Shown here: positions 1 to 8,775 of the stretch, piece after piece
Numbering within the stretch: position 1 is the stretch's first letter
How the letters are laid out: the number at the start of each line of letters is the position of its first letter
Assembly: GCF_016892765.1 (NCBI RefSeq)
Contig: NZ_JAFEMD010000017.1
Span: forward strand, 54,819 to 118,818
Length of the DNA stretch: 64,000 nucleotides
From: Microvirga arvi
Lineage (GTDB): Bacteria; Pseudomonadota; Alphaproteobacteria; Rhizobiales; Beijerinckiaceae
Direction of reading: 5' to 3'
The notes under the pieces: model-generated
Seen by the model: the letters and a program-made list of their open reading frames with translations, nothing else
Database searches by the model: none
What the model was told of the DNA's origin: nothing
Position numbers and translations under genes: made by a program

Positions 1-114
1 ATAGGCATCGATGCCATAGCAGGCCGACGAGGCCATTTCCTCGTCCCGCCACGTCTTCGCAATGATGTGCTTCAACGATTCCAATTCCGACATCGTCCGC
101 ATCCGCTTTGCCAT
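1..114 (-). CDS. N-terminus of an unrecognised protein, cut by the window edge
   Basis: An ATG at 112-114 opens a minus-strand frame that stays open for 38 codons to the window edge; an in-frame stop (TAG, 127-129) lies just upstream, so this is the only ATG that gives the full frame. The peptide begins MAKRMRTMSELESL and continues with a charged, probably helical stretch. No good Shine-Dalgarno sequence precedes it. I do not recognise a family from 38 residues. The inverted repeat at 184-208 lies 70 bases upstream and could belong to its control region. Confidence 0.4.
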   Translation of the reverse strand, partial: MAKRMRTMSELESLKHIIAKTWRDEEMASSACYGIDAY

Positions 115-183
115 TGCCCATACGGGCTAGAACCGCACCCTCTTCTGGGCACGGGCGCTGGAATGAAGTACCTCCTTTGAGGT

Positions 184-208
184 AAACGAAAAACCAATAT
201 TTTCGTTT
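184..208. promoter_or_regulatory. AT-rich inverted repeat, possible operator
   Basis: Arms AAACGAAAA (184-192) and TTTTCGTTT (200-208) are perfect complements around a 7-base loop. The repeat lies between the minus-strand gene starting at 114 and the plus-strand small gene starting at 374, so it could be an operator for a divergent pair. It has no GC-rich stem and no following T run of its own, so a terminator is less likely. Function is inferred from position only. Confidence 0.35.
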
Positions 209-373
209 CAGCCGTGTGGTAAGCTGGCGCATGAACATAAAAAGCATCCGGCTGCCGAAGGGAATGACGGCTCCTCAGACGTCTGCTCGGCGACCGGGAG
301 GCTAGGCAGTTTCGCAAGGACAGCATGCCATCTTGGCGGCAAAAGCCTGATCGCGCGCAAGGAGGACGATACC

Positions 374-529
374 GTGGATGGTCTCTTACCGAGGCTGAGA
401 GTCGCCTGGCGGCAACTGCCGATCATCATCGCCAGCGGGCTTCTTATCGGCGTTATTTTCGGAGAGGCAATCAAGGCTTTCACACCTGAACGGACGACCC
501 TGGTGGCTAGGGCGAAGTCCCGCCCTTGA
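374..529 (+). CDS. Small single-span membrane protein, hypothetical (51 aa)
   Basis: A GTG at 374 is preceded by a strong AGGAGG (360-365) at 8 bases spacing and opens a 52-codon frame ending in TGA at 527-529. The peptide has a basic amphipathic start (residues 1-14), one hydrophobic span (about 15-30, LPIIIASGLLIGVIFG) and a short charged tail, so an inner-membrane miniprotein is plausible. It could instead be the surviving N-terminus of a longer transporter. No family recognised. It converges on the phosphatase gene ending at 595. Confidence 0.4.
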   Translation: MDGLLPRLRVAWRQLPIIIASGLLIGVIFGEAIKAFTPERTTLVARAKSRP

Positions 530-594
530 AGCTATGATCAGTCAGGTGCCACGATCCCACTCGTCGCGCTGCTGCACATTGTCTGCGGCAAGGG

Positions 595-1443
595 CTAAGC
601 TGTTTGTGTCGCGACGAGTGGGCCCAACAGCGTCTCGCGCACGGCCCTCCAGCTTTCTGCACTGGGAGCGCAAATAATGCCCCCGTCGTGGAGGGCAGGC
701 CGATAAGGCGATCCATCGAAGCGTGCAGAGTAGCCGCCGGCCTCCCGATGGAGCAGCCACCCTGCCGCATGATCCCAGGGCATCAGCTTCGAGTAGGCCA
801 GGAAGTGACAATGCCCGCCGGCTGCCATCCGATACTCGTGCGCCGCGCAGCGATAACATGCAACGGCCCCGAAGCCCGCCAGGTTCGCCGCCAAGGTGGA
901 CCGCATGGGCTCCGGCATATGATGCCAGGATGCGCATCCCGACATGTCCTGGATGGCAACCGAAGCCGCAACCCGGAGGTCAACGCGTCTGCCATCGGGA
1001 TGCTCGATCCAGGCCCCCTCCCCCCGGACGGCCATGGCGGTCTCGTTGCCAATCGGGTCGAGGATCCAGCTGGCAACGACCTCTCCTCGGATTAGAGCTG
1101 CCACCATCACCCCGAACAGAGGCAGTCCCGAAGCAAAATTCCTGGTGCCATCCACCGGATCGATCAGGAAGGCCAGGTCAGCGTCCGCGAGCCGGTTTAA
1201 CAGCGACGGGTCACGCTCCGTGGCCTCCTCACCGATCAGGACCGCTTGCGGAAAGATCTGACCTAGCCCCTTGGCGATCATCCGCTCTGCAGCCTCGTCG
1301 GCGTCCGTCACAAGGTCCATGGCCGACGATTTCTGCCGAACCTCGTGGGCCGACAGGTTCCGGAAGCGGGGCATGATCTCAACCCTCGCGGCTTCGCGGA
1401 GAAGCTGATCCACAGTTCCGGCATCATGGGTCGAGAACAGCAT
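595..1443 (-). CDS. Inositol monophosphatase family protein (first of two)
   Basis: A 282-residue protein with the metal-binding motifs of the Li+-sensitive phosphatase superfamily: TDADE near 46-50, GEE at 71-73, DPVDGT at 95-100 and a late WDHAAG motif followed by REAGG. Such enzymes use Mg2+ to remove phosphate from inositol monophosphate, histidinol phosphate, sugar phosphates or 3'-phosphoadenosine phosphate. The sequence does not fix the substrate. It is the last gene of the LacI-regulated operon, 96 bases after a second member of the same family, so its likely substrate is whatever the upstream ABC transporter brings in. The start at 1443 is supported by a weak AAGG about 9 bases upstream. 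Confidence 0.85.
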   Translation of the reverse strand: MLFSTHDAGTVDQLLREAARVEIMPRFRNLSAHEVRQKSSAMDLVTDADEAAERMIAKGLGQIFPQAVLIGEEATERDPSLLNRLADADLAFLIDPVDGTRNFASGLPLFGVMVAALIRGEVVASWILDPIGNETAMAVRGEGAWIEHPDGRRVDLRVAASVAIQDMSGCASWHHMPEPMRSTLAANLAGFGAVACYRCAAHEYRMAAGGHCHFLAYSKLMPWDHAAGWLLHREAGGYSARFDGSPYRPALHDGGIICAPSAESWRAVRETLLGPLVATQTA

Positions 1444-1539
1444 ATGGGACTGCCTTCAAACATTCCGAGGAGCGAAAGCCCCCGCCGCGACAACCGGGAC
1501 GGAGGTTGTCGCGTCCCCGTATCGAACACCGACGTCGGG

Positions 1540-2367
1540 TCAGGCGATGCCCATCAGTCGGACGAGAGGGCTCATCAGGCCGGACGTGCAGCCGAGCACG
1601 ATGTTGCCGTCCCGCAATCCCGACTGGGCGAGAAAGTCGTTCACCCAGCCGCCCGCCTCCTCGATCAACAGCATTCCGGCCAGGGCATCCCATGAGTTCA
1701 TGTGCAACTCGCAATAACCGTCGATCCGGCCTGCCGCCACATAGGCCAGAGCCAGGGCACCCGACCCGCCGCGGCGGACGCCGGCCCCATCCGCCAGGAT
1801 CCGGCCAACGAGATCGACATAGAGGCTGAGCGGAAGCCGGGTCGACCAGCCGGCCTCGATGGTCGCGGACTGCATGTCGCCCAGCCCGCTGACCCGGATC
1901 GGCTCGCCATTCAGGGTCGCGCCCCTGCCGCGCTCCGCCGCGAACAGTTCATCCTGCATTGGATCATAAATGATCCCGATCTGAGTTTGGCCGTCACGGA
2001 CATAGGCGATGGAGATGCAGAACTGTGAGATCCCGCGCACGAAGTTCGCCGTGCCATCAATCGGATCCACCACCCAGACGTTATTGTCGAACGACCCGCC
2101 ACCCTCTTCGCCGAAGAAGGCGTCGTCCGGAAAGCTCTCCAGCAATCGGCCGCGCACCAGACCTTCAACCTCGGCATCGACAGCCGAGAGGTAGTCCTGA
2201 TGTCCCTTGAGGTTGATGCCTGTCGCGCCGGGGCGTCCATTGAACCGGCGGCGGGCCAGGGCCCCCGCCTCGCGAGCCACCGCGCATGCAACGGACAGTC
2301 TCAGGTCGGATTTCTCCAGTGGGGACGAGGCGGGATCCGCGACCCGCGCGGTGCTGAAGGCTGGCAT
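1540..2367 (-). CDS. Inositol monophosphatase family protein (second of two)
   Basis: A 275-residue paralogue of the neighbouring phosphatase and closer to the family consensus: GEE at 86-88, DPIDGT at 101-106, and WDALAG followed by IEEAGGWV near the C-terminus. All metal ligands expected for a Mg2+-dependent phosphomonoesterase are visible. It begins 15 bases after the dual-specificity-type phosphatase gene ends, so the two are probably co-translated, with AGGA ahead of the ATG. Two related phosphatases in one operon suggest two phosphate positions or two sugar phosphates to process, or one working as a regulatory or specificity variant. Substrate unknown. Confidence 0.87.
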   Translation of the reverse strand: MPAFSTARVADPASSPLEKSDLRLSVACAVAREAGALARRRFNGRPGATGINLKGHQDYLSAVDAEVEGLVRGRLLESFPDDAFFGEEGGGSFDNNVWVVDPIDGTANFVRGISQFCISIAYVRDGQTQIGIIYDPMQDELFAAERGRGATLNGEPIRVSGLGDMQSATIEAGWSTRLPLSLYVDLVGRILADGAGVRRGGSGALALAYVAAGRIDGYCELHMNSWDALAGMLLIEEAGGWVNDFLAQSGLRDGNIVLGCTSGLMSPLVRLMGIA

Positions 2368-2382
2368 GATGGGATATCCTGC

Positions 2383-3006
2383 TTACTGGCTGGAGGAAAC
2401 GAACTGCGGCGCCGGATGCTTCTCACGCTCGATGTGCTGAATCCACGCGGCGGCATGGCGCGCAGCCTCGATCAGCATCGGCTTCGGCGTTTCTTCCCAT
2501 TCGTTGGGATGAAGCTCACGAGTGACGCGCAAATGATCGATTGCAGCCTCAAGCGTCGGGAAACGGTCGGTCATCTGGATGTGGATGTACAAGGCCGCCA
2601 AGATGACGGATCGGCTGCGTCCGCCCCGGCAATGAAGCAGCACGTTGCCGCGGCGGCGGTGAGGATACGTGTGGCGGTCGGGCAGCTTCTGATGCAGGGC
2701 GCCGTCGAGCAGATAATAGCCGGCCAGCAGCATCGTGTCCGGATTGCCCGCATCGTCGATGAGGCCGAGCTTGTAGTTCCGAACCGGGCCATGCGGCGCA
2801 GCGATCTCCGAGGCTCCGACCCCGGCCGTGTAATCGATGTCCAGATTAACGGCGCAGTTCACCACAATGGCGATGTCGTTTCCCTCGAGCAACGCCTTGT
2901 CCGACGCGGCATTGGCATCGCCGACGAAGAGCTTCACCCCGAATGGCGGAAGGTCCTCGATGATGAGGCTCATGGGAGGACGTGGGTAGTTGAACTGGGT
3001 CACCAT
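2383..3006 (-). CDS. Dual-specificity/tyrosine-phosphatase-fold phosphatase
   Basis: About 207 residues. The catalytic loop HCRGGRSR fits HC-x5-R of cysteine-dependent phosphatases, followed by a helix rich in small hydrophobics as in DSP-type proteins. The frame is open further upstream, but that extension would overlap the ABC ATPase gene; the ATG at 3006 (MVTQFNYPR) has AGGA 11 bases upstream, and a second ATG at 2973 is an alternative. Such folds act on phosphoproteins but also on inositol phosphates, phosphosugars and mRNA caps. Lying between a transporter and two IMPase-like genes it is more likely a small-molecule phosphatase than a signalling enzyme; that is inference. Confidence 0.75.
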   Translation of the reverse strand: MVTQFNYPRPPMSLIIEDLPPFGVKLFVGDANAASDKALLEGNDIAIVVNCAVNLDIDYTAGVGASEIAAPHGPVRNYKLGLIDDAGNPDTMLLAGYYLLDGALHQKLPDRHTYPHRRRGNVLLHCRGGRSRSVILAALYIHIQMTDRFPTLEAAIDHLRVTRELHPNEWEETPKPMLIEAARHAAAWIQHIEREKHPAPQFVSSSQ

Positions 3007-3115
3007 CAAAACTTGTATCCTGAACTTCACGGTTGTTGTTGCGGAACACGCACTCGTGGCGCGGCCCGCATGATCATGGGTTCTGCCTTGGTCGGCCTCC
3101 GGCCAGGAGCCGCCT

Positions 3116-4243
3116 TCAGGCTGCGTGGGAGGCTCCGAGGGCAGCTTGCGCCAACGGGATCCGGCTGCCGCTGCCTTTGTCGAAGAAGGTGAGCTGGTCG
3201 GCGGGAAACTCGATCCAGATGTTTTTCCGCGGCAGAGAGGTCTCGAAGCGCGGGATGAGAGCTGTGACCCGGTGCCCTTTGACGGAGAGCGAGATGATCG
3301 TCTGCGATCCGGTCGGCTGGACGATGTCGACCTCGGCGGGCAGGCTGAAAGGGCCCTGCCGCTCGACAAGCGAGATGTTCTCCGGGCGAATTGCCAACGT
3401 CACCGGCCCGTCGGCTCCCTGCAGGCACGAGGGCACAGGAATGTCTGTATCCTCGAAGCGTACGACCCGCTCACCTCCCGACGTGCTTAGAATTCCGTCG
3501 AGGAGATTGATCCTGGGATCGCCGATGAACTCGGCGACGAAGAGATTGGCAGGATTGTGATAGATCTCGTAGGGCGAGCCCTGCTGCTGAATGATACCAT
3601 CCTTCATCACCACGATGATGTCCGACATGGTCAGCGCCTCGACCTGATCATGCGTGACATAGACCGTGGTCGCCTGCAGTTCGCGATGCAGGCGCTTCAG
3701 CTCCGTGCGCATCTCAGTCCTGAGCTTCGCGTCTAGATTGGACAAAGGCTCGTCCATCAGCAGGATCGAGTTGCGCGCCGCGATCAGACGGGCCACGGCC
3801 ACCCGCTGCTGCTGCCCGCCCGACAACTCGGACGGATAGCGGTCCGCAAGCCCGGTCAGCTGGACCTTCGCGAGCGCCTCGGTCAGGCGCTCCTTGACCA
3901 CATGCACCGGCTGCTTCGCCTCCGAGAGCGCCAGGGTGATGTTCCTGTCGACCTTCATGTTGGGCCACAGGGCGTAGCTCTGAAAGATAAAGCCGAGGCC
4001 GCGCCGCTCGGGCGGGACGAAGACGCCGGTCCGGCTGGAGTAGACCGTCTTGCCGCCGAGCACGACCTCGCCCGTCGTCGCATTCTCAAGGCCGGCGATG
4101 ACGCGCAAGGTCGTGGTCTTGCCGCAGCCCGACGGCCCGAGCAGGGTGACGAAGCTGCCCTTCGGGATGTCGAGGTCGAGGCTTGGGAGGGCCAGATGGC
4201 TTCCGTACGACTTCGTGATGTTTCTGAGGGTGATTTCAGACAT
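3116..4243 (-). CDS. ABC transporter ATPase, ferric/organophosphate-type importer
   Basis: A 375-residue ATPase with Walker A GPSGCGKT (36-43), signature LSGGQQQR, Walker B ILLMDEP and a C-terminal TOBE-like regulatory domain, as in the PotA/FbpC/UgpC group. The start MSEITLRN at 4243 is chosen because the domain begins there and the upstream extension would run into the binding-protein gene. It couples ATP hydrolysis to import through the fused permease encoded at 5566-7401, with the binding protein at 4279-5517. The gene order permease, binding protein, ATPase and the phosphatases behind it point to an imported phosphorylated compound rather than iron. Confidence 0.9.
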   Translation of the reverse strand: MSEITLRNITKSYGSHLALPSLDLDIPKGSFVTLLGPSGCGKTTTLRVIAGLENATTGEVVLGGKTVYSSRTGVFVPPERRGLGFIFQSYALWPNMKVDRNITLALSEAKQPVHVVKERLTEALAKVQLTGLADRYPSELSGGQQQRVAVARLIAARNSILLMDEPLSNLDAKLRTEMRTELKRLHRELQATTVYVTHDQVEALTMSDIIVVMKDGIIQQQGSPYEIYHNPANLFVAEFIGDPRINLLDGILSTSGGERVVRFEDTDIPVPSCLQGADGPVTLAIRPENISLVERQGPFSLPAEVDIVQPTGSQTIISLSVKGHRVTALIPRFETSLPRKNIWIEFPADQLTFFDKGSGSRIPLAQAALGASHAA

Positions 4244-4278
4244 GGGCACTCTCTCGTTCGGAAGCCTCTTGGCTCGGG

Positions 4279-5517
4279 TTACTGGCTCGTCTCGACCATC
4301 CAGAAATCGCTGATCTTCGCGACATTGTCCTTCACGAAGGCGGGCGAGGCGGTAAGCTTCTTGGCTTTCGGCCACATCTCGCTATGGGGCGGAGCCGGAA
4401 TGTCGGTCCGCGGCGAGAACGTTCCGATCTGATAGAAGGCAGCCATGCCCTGCAAAAGTTCCAGCGACTTTCCGGACCGGAACGGAGGCTTGAGCTCTGA
4501 GTTCAAGTTCAGGTCTTTGCTGCCCATCAGGAAGGCCACGAAGAGCTTCGCCGCATTGGCATGGGGTGCGTGTCCGGCAACGGTTACGTATGTCGGATAG
4601 GAAAACAGCGCCGCCGGCTGCAGATCGAACGGGATCGCGTTTGCATAATTGTCGGTTTGGTTCTTGGTCAGGTAGTGGATGACCGAAAACGCCATCGGTG
4701 GCTTGGTCTGGCCGCGAAGGCCGACCGCCGTTGCGATCTTCGAGCTGTTGTCGGAGATGACGATGTCATTTTTGATGAGACGATGCAGGAACTCATAGCC
4801 AGCATTCTCGACCCCGGACGAAAGTTCGAGCTTCTTGCCGTAATGCTGCTCGTAGGCCTTCCGCATCTCGTCTGAATGCTCCACGATGGCAGCCAGCATC
4901 ATCAGCGTGGTGAGCGATCCGGCCGGCGACTTCATGGAGAAGCGGCCCTTCCATTGCGGCTCCGTCAGCTCCCAGATGCTCTTGATCGGCGGTTGCGGAT
5001 AAGTCTCCGAGTTGTAGAGCACACCATAGGCTTCGATCACATGGGTCAGCAGCGGCTCGCGGTGCTCGGCGGGGATCCTGTCCGCCAGATAGGACGGCAC
5101 GTAATTGACGATGCGGTGGTTGGGGAGCAGGTCGAACACCATCTGCTCGGTGCCGCCCGAGTAGACCACGTCGGCCGCATAGACGCCAGCCTGGTGCTCC
5201 CGGACGACCTTCTCGATGGTCTTCTCGGAGCCGAGATCGTAGGCCTTGACCTTGATCTCGGGATAGATTTTCGCGAAGTCCTCGGCCACCTTCAGCATCG
5301 TGCCGGACGAGGAATAGACGACGACCTCGCCCTCCTTCTTCGCGTTGGCGACCACCTCGTCCCAGTTCTCGTTCTTCTGGTAGGGGCCGAGCTGGCTTTT
5401 CTGCAGCCAGGCGTCCCACTTGGGGTCGGATTGCTGCGCCAGGGCCGGCGCCGCCAGGGCAAGGGCCAGGGTTCCGGCTGCGAGCCATGCTTTAGCACTG
5501 CGGAATGTCGGTCTCAT
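4279..5517 (-). CDS. Periplasmic binding protein, family 1 (FbpA/AfuA-like)
   Basis: A 412-residue secreted binding protein. Residues 1-27 form a signal peptide (basic start, hydrophobic core, ALAQ cut site). The mature part has the WDEVVANAKKEGEVVVYSSSG pattern of the ferric/spermidine/organophosphate binding-protein group and then KTIEKVVREHQAG. An AGGAGG sits in front of the ATG at 5517. The family includes true Fe3+ binders, 2-aminoethylphosphonate binders and hexose-6-phosphate binders (AfuA). I did not identify a clear paired-tyrosine ferric site, and the three phosphatases downstream favour an organophosphate ligand. The ligand is therefore a hypothesis. Confidence 0.88.
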   Translation of the reverse strand: MRPTFRSAKAWLAAGTLALALAAPALAQQSDPKWDAWLQKSQLGPYQKNENWDEVVANAKKEGEVVVYSSSGTMLKVAEDFAKIYPEIKVKAYDLGSEKTIEKVVREHQAGVYAADVVYSGGTEQMVFDLLPNHRIVNYVPSYLADRIPAEHREPLLTHVIEAYGVLYNSETYPQPPIKSIWELTEPQWKGRFSMKSPAGSLTTLMMLAAIVEHSDEMRKAYEQHYGKKLELSSGVENAGYEFLHRLIKNDIVISDNSSKIATAVGLRGQTKPPMAFSVIHYLTKNQTDNYANAIPFDLQPAALFSYPTYVTVAGHAPHANAAKLFVAFLMGSKDLNLNSELKPPFRSGKSLELLQGMAAFYQIGTFSPRTDIPAPPHSEMWPKAKKLTASPAFVKDNVAKISDFWMVETSQ

Positions 5518-5565
5518 GGTGGGCTTCCTCCTGCGTTTCTTTCGGTGTCGATCCGGATGGAGCGG

Positions 5566-7401
5566 TCAGGCCGCTCCGACCCTCGCCTTGGTTGACAAGG
5601 CACGGACGACCAGGTTGACCGCAATCACAAGAGCGACGAGCAGCACGGTCGCAACGCCGACAAGTTGAGGCATGTCCTGGTTCTGGTAGTTGTAGATGAC
5701 GCCCGCGAGCACGTTGGTCGACGGCGTGACGAGCAGGATGATCAGCGACAGCTCCCGCATGATGCTGATGAAGCTGAGGAGCATGCCTGACAGGAGGCCG
5801 CCGGCGACGATGGGTACGATAATCCGCATCATGCGGCGAAACCAGCCGATGCCCTGGACGCGAGCCGCCTCCTCCAGTGACTTGTCGATCTGAAGAAGCG
5901 CCGCGATGCCAGTACGGGAGGTGAAGGGCAGCGTCTTGACCGAGCAGATCAGAACGAGCAACGCGAAGGTGCCATAGAGCGCTGGGATCGGCCCGAACGG
6001 ACGGGCGAACATGCCGATATAGATTGCGCCGAAGGCCAGAGCCGGAAAAATGTATGGCATGAAGGCCACGAGCTCCAAGGCCCGTGATGTGAGCGAACCG
6101 CGGGTCCTGACGACGACGTAGCCGATGAGGAAGCCGAAGATGCCGGTCGTCATGGCTGTGAGGAACGCCAGCTTGAGGCTGTTCCAGGTCGCGTCGATGA
6201 TGTTGGTATTGTCGACGAGAGCTGCCTGCAGCTGATCAACACCTTCGCCTCCGCCGCCGATCCAATAGTGCAGGGTCAGGTTGCTGAGGCTGTAGTTGCC
6301 GGCCGTCTTGATCAGCGACTGCAGGACCAGCAGGACGAGCGGGAAGGCAACGGCTGCCGTCATAAGCAGCATGACAAGGATGAAGAGTGGCCAGCGCCAG
6401 CGTCCGAGATCAAGCTCCTTGCTGCGGAATCCCTTGCCGGAGAGGGTCACGAAGCTCTTGCGGACACCGATGAGCCGCTGATTGATGAAGATGAACAGGC
6501 AGGCGAGGACCACAAGCACCAGAGCGAGCAGGAAGCCGTCGCCTGCATTCCGCGTTCCCATAGCGGCATAGATCTGGGTCGGCAGCACGAAATAGCGCAC
6601 TGGCATGCCAAGCACGGCGGGCGTACCGAACGATCCGACCACGCGGATGAAGGTCATCACAACCGCGGAGCCGATGGCGGGCAGCAGAAGCGGCGCGGTG
6701 ATCCACAAGAACTGCTTGAGGCGCGAGAGACCCGCCATCGCCCCTGCTTCCTCAAGCTGGCTGTCGACGCTTGTGATCGAGCTCGACACCGAGAGATAGG
6801 AATAGACGTAGTAGTGCAGCGACAGGCAGATGATGATCGGAACGGGGCCATAGGCGATCCAGTCCGGCGGCTGCACGCCGAAGAAGTACGCGAACGCGCC
6901 TGACGCTCCACCGATGCGATCGTTCTTGAAGAACGTGATCCAGGCAAGCGCCATCACCCAGGACGGAAGCATATAGGGGATCATCACCAGCGTATGCAGG
7001 AAATTCCGAAACGGGATGTTCGTGCGCACGATCAGCCAGGCGAGGCCAGCGCCGAAGGCAAGGCAGATGGCAGTGGCGGCAAAGGCGGTGACGAGCGAGT
7101 TGAAGAAGGGCTTGTAGAAGATCGCCCATGAGAGACGACCGGCGAAGACGCGCTCATAATGGAAGAGCGTGAACTCTCCTGGCTGGGCCTTGGGCAGGTA
7201 GGCACGATCATAGGGCTGGACGGTGAGCGTCTCCCGGATCAGCTCAAACAGCGGCACGAGGACCAGCGCTCCTAGCAATGCAGCGAGCAGGATGCCGAGG
7301 AGGCGTTCGGGCTGGGTAAAGAAGTGCTGCAGGCGGCCCATGACGGCGCGTACGGACGATATGTTCGATGAGTTGTGTGCTGGCGCCGCCGAACTCGTCA
7401 T
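5566..7401 (-). CDS. Fused two-domain ABC permease (FbpB/AfuB type)
   Basis: A 611-residue membrane protein made of two homologous permease halves. Each half has about six spans and one ATPase-contacting EAA loop: EEAGAMAGLSRLKQ in the first and EEAARVQGIGWFRR in the second. This single-polypeptide arrangement is characteristic of the ferric iron/hexose-phosphate importer subgroup. A cytoplasmic N-terminal extension of about 30 residues precedes the first span; the second ATG at residue 21 (MGRLQHFF) is an alternative start. It is the first gene after the palindrome at 7575-7600 and so probably the first gene of the controlled transcript. Confidence 0.92.
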   Translation of the reverse strand: MTSSAAPAHNSSNISSVRAVMGRLQHFFTQPERLLGILLAALLGALVLVPLFELIRETLTVQPYDRAYLPKAQPGEFTLFHYERVFAGRLSWAIFYKPFFNSLVTAFAATAICLAFGAGLAWLIVRTNIPFRNFLHTLVMIPYMLPSWVMALAWITFFKNDRIGGASGAFAYFFGVQPPDWIAYGPVPIIICLSLHYYVYSYLSVSSSITSVDSQLEEAGAMAGLSRLKQFLWITAPLLLPAIGSAVVMTFIRVVGSFGTPAVLGMPVRYFVLPTQIYAAMGTRNAGDGFLLALVLVVLACLFIFINQRLIGVRKSFVTLSGKGFRSKELDLGRWRWPLFILVMLLMTAAVAFPLVLLVLQSLIKTAGNYSLSNLTLHYWIGGGGEGVDQLQAALVDNTNIIDATWNSLKLAFLTAMTTGIFGFLIGYVVVRTRGSLTSRALELVAFMPYIFPALAFGAIYIGMFARPFGPIPALYGTFALLVLICSVKTLPFTSRTGIAALLQIDKSLEEAARVQGIGWFRRMMRIIVPIVAGGLLSGMLLSFISIMRELSLIILLVTPSTNVLAGVIYNYQNQDMPQLVGVATVLLVALVIAVNLVVRALSTKARVGAA

Positions 7402-7574
7402 TCCGTCATGTCCTTCCCGGAGCCTTGCGCCGGTTCAAAAGCGTTTCCCATTAGCGGCTGACGTTTTAGGCGCTCTCGTCCGGCTTGGCCGGAGGGCGGT
7501 CAGCTCGCGCTCTTATCCTCCGACCTGCTGCGGCATGGTCAGGCCGCCTGAGGATCCGAGAAGCAAAGCCACAT
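7402..7574. other. Leader region of the transporter operon
   Basis: This stretch separates the palindromic operator from the permease start. No gene is seen. It holds short GC-rich inverted repeats, for example ATCCTC and GAGGAT either side of a GC-rich loop around 7516-7556, but no convincing terminator or known riboswitch. The transporter promoter should lie here or across the palindrome. Confidence 0.4.
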
Positions 7575-7600
7575 AAGCTTTGCACACGTGTGCAAAGCTT
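7575..7600. promoter_or_regulatory. Perfect 26-bp palindrome, probable LacI-family operator
   Basis: The left half AAGCTTTGCACAC is followed directly by its exact complement GTGTGCAAAGCTT, giving a symmetric site centred on CACGTG. LacI-family regulators bind such sites with a central CG step. It lies between the LacI-family gene (7638-8681) and the permease start (7401). A related site TGCACACGTGTTCA lies upstream of the regulator itself at 8776-8789, which supports local and autogenous control. Confidence 0.8.
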
Positions 7601-7637
7601 GCAAGGGGCATTCTGGATAAGAAGTTGGGCCTTCGGA

Positions 7638-8681
7638 TCAGATGGCGGGACGGACGGTCGCCCGCTCGACGAGTTCGACCGGAAGGACCTCATGCACGAG
7701 GGCCGTGCCCTTCCCGTGCATCTCCCGCTCGATGGCCGCCAGCACAGACCCGGTCAAATCGTTCATCGACTGCCTGACCGTCGTCAGGCGGTACGAAGCC
7801 CAGGCCGATTGCGGGATGTCGTCGAAGCCGACGACCGAGAGGTCGTCGGGAATGTGCCGTCCCGTCACGCGCGCGCCGTCGAGAAAGCCGAGCCCCAAAA
7901 GATCGGTGACGCAGAACACGCCATCCAGGTCATGGGAGGTGAGCAAGCCTTTGGCAGCCTCTACGCCGGTTTCATAGGTGGTCTCGCCCGAGGCCCAGAT
8001 GACGGGTTCTAACCCGGCTTCCTCGATGCAGTCCGCGAAGGCGACGCGTCGCCGGATCTGGGTGGGCGTGCGGGCGCCGCTGCCGACGACGCCGATGCGC
8101 CGGCATCCGGCCCGGAGGAGCCGCTCTGCCGCGATGCGGGCTCCGCCAAGATCGTCGCTGATGATTGTATCCGCTTCGGCGTCATCGGCCTGCCGATTGA
8201 CCAGGATCACCCGCACCCCGTTGGCCACGCACTCGTCGATGATGGACGAGGGCGGCGACCCGGACATCACCACGATGGCCCGCACGCGGAACTCCAGGAT
8301 TGATTCGATCAGGGGGGTGATTCCTTGCTCCGCCTCGGCGGCGTTCAGGAGCAGGCACTGCATGCCGCGCCTGAGAAGCGCGCGGCTCAATTCGTCGAGT
8401 TGGCGCGCCATGAAAGGCAAGGAGAGGTTAGCGCCAACGACGCCGACCAAATTGGACTGGTCGCTGATCAGGCTTCGGGCGAGACGATTCACCCGATATC
8501 CCAGGGTCTTGGCGGCCTCCTGAACCCGATGTCTTACATCGGCTGAGACGCTGGCGCCTGGCGTGAACGTGCGCGATACGGCTGAGCGGGAGACACCCGC
8601 AAGCCGGGCGACCTCTTCGGCGGTCACGAAGTTGCGTGTTGCACGTTTCAGATGGTCTTCCCGGTCTGAAGACGCCTCCAT
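7638..8681 (-). CDS. LacI/GalR-family transcriptional regulator
   Basis: About 347 residues: an N-terminal helix-turn-helix (VTAEEVARLAGVSRSAVSR), the hinge with YRVNRLARSLIS, then a periplasmic-binding-protein-like effector domain ending in a GFDDIPQSAWASYRLTTVRQ motif typical of the family. ATG codons at 8681 and 8702 are both possible; 8681 is chosen because GGAG lies 9 bases upstream. The effector is probably the transported compound or its dephosphorylated product. The gene is just upstream of, and in the same direction as, the transporter-phosphatase operon, with the operator palindrome between them. Confidence 0.9.
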   Translation of the reverse strand: MEASSDREDHLKRATRNFVTAEEVARLAGVSRSAVSRTFTPGASVSADVRHRVQEAAKTLGYRVNRLARSLISDQSNLVGVVGANLSLPFMARQLDELSRALLRRGMQCLLLNAAEAEQGITPLIESILEFRVRAIVVMSGSPPSSIIDECVANGVRVILVNRQADDAEADTIISDDLGGARIAAERLLRAGCRRIGVVGSGARTPTQIRRRVAFADCIEEAGLEPVIWASGETTYETGVEAAKGLLTSHDLDGVFCVTDLLGLGFLDGARVTGRHIPDDLSVVGFDDIPQSAWASYRLTTVRQSMNDLTGSVLAAIEREMHGKGTALVHEVLPVELVERATVRPAI

Positions 8682-8775
8682 AGGCACTTGCTCCGCGTCC
8701 ATGATGCTCTGCGTGAGTTCGATGGGCCATGTGCGGGGAAAGACGGATTTGCCTCGAACCTGAACGGAAAGTCTA

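Noticed and set aside
3007..3369. N-terminal extension of the HC-x5-R phosphatase
   Set aside because: It overlaps the ABC ATPase gene on the same strand in another frame and reads as low-complexity Ser/Arg/Pro sequence.
4279..7401. Plain ferric iron importer
   Set aside because: The family allows it, but three phosphatase genes in the same operon and a LacI-type regulator without a Fur-like site make an organophosphate more likely; kept only as an alternative.
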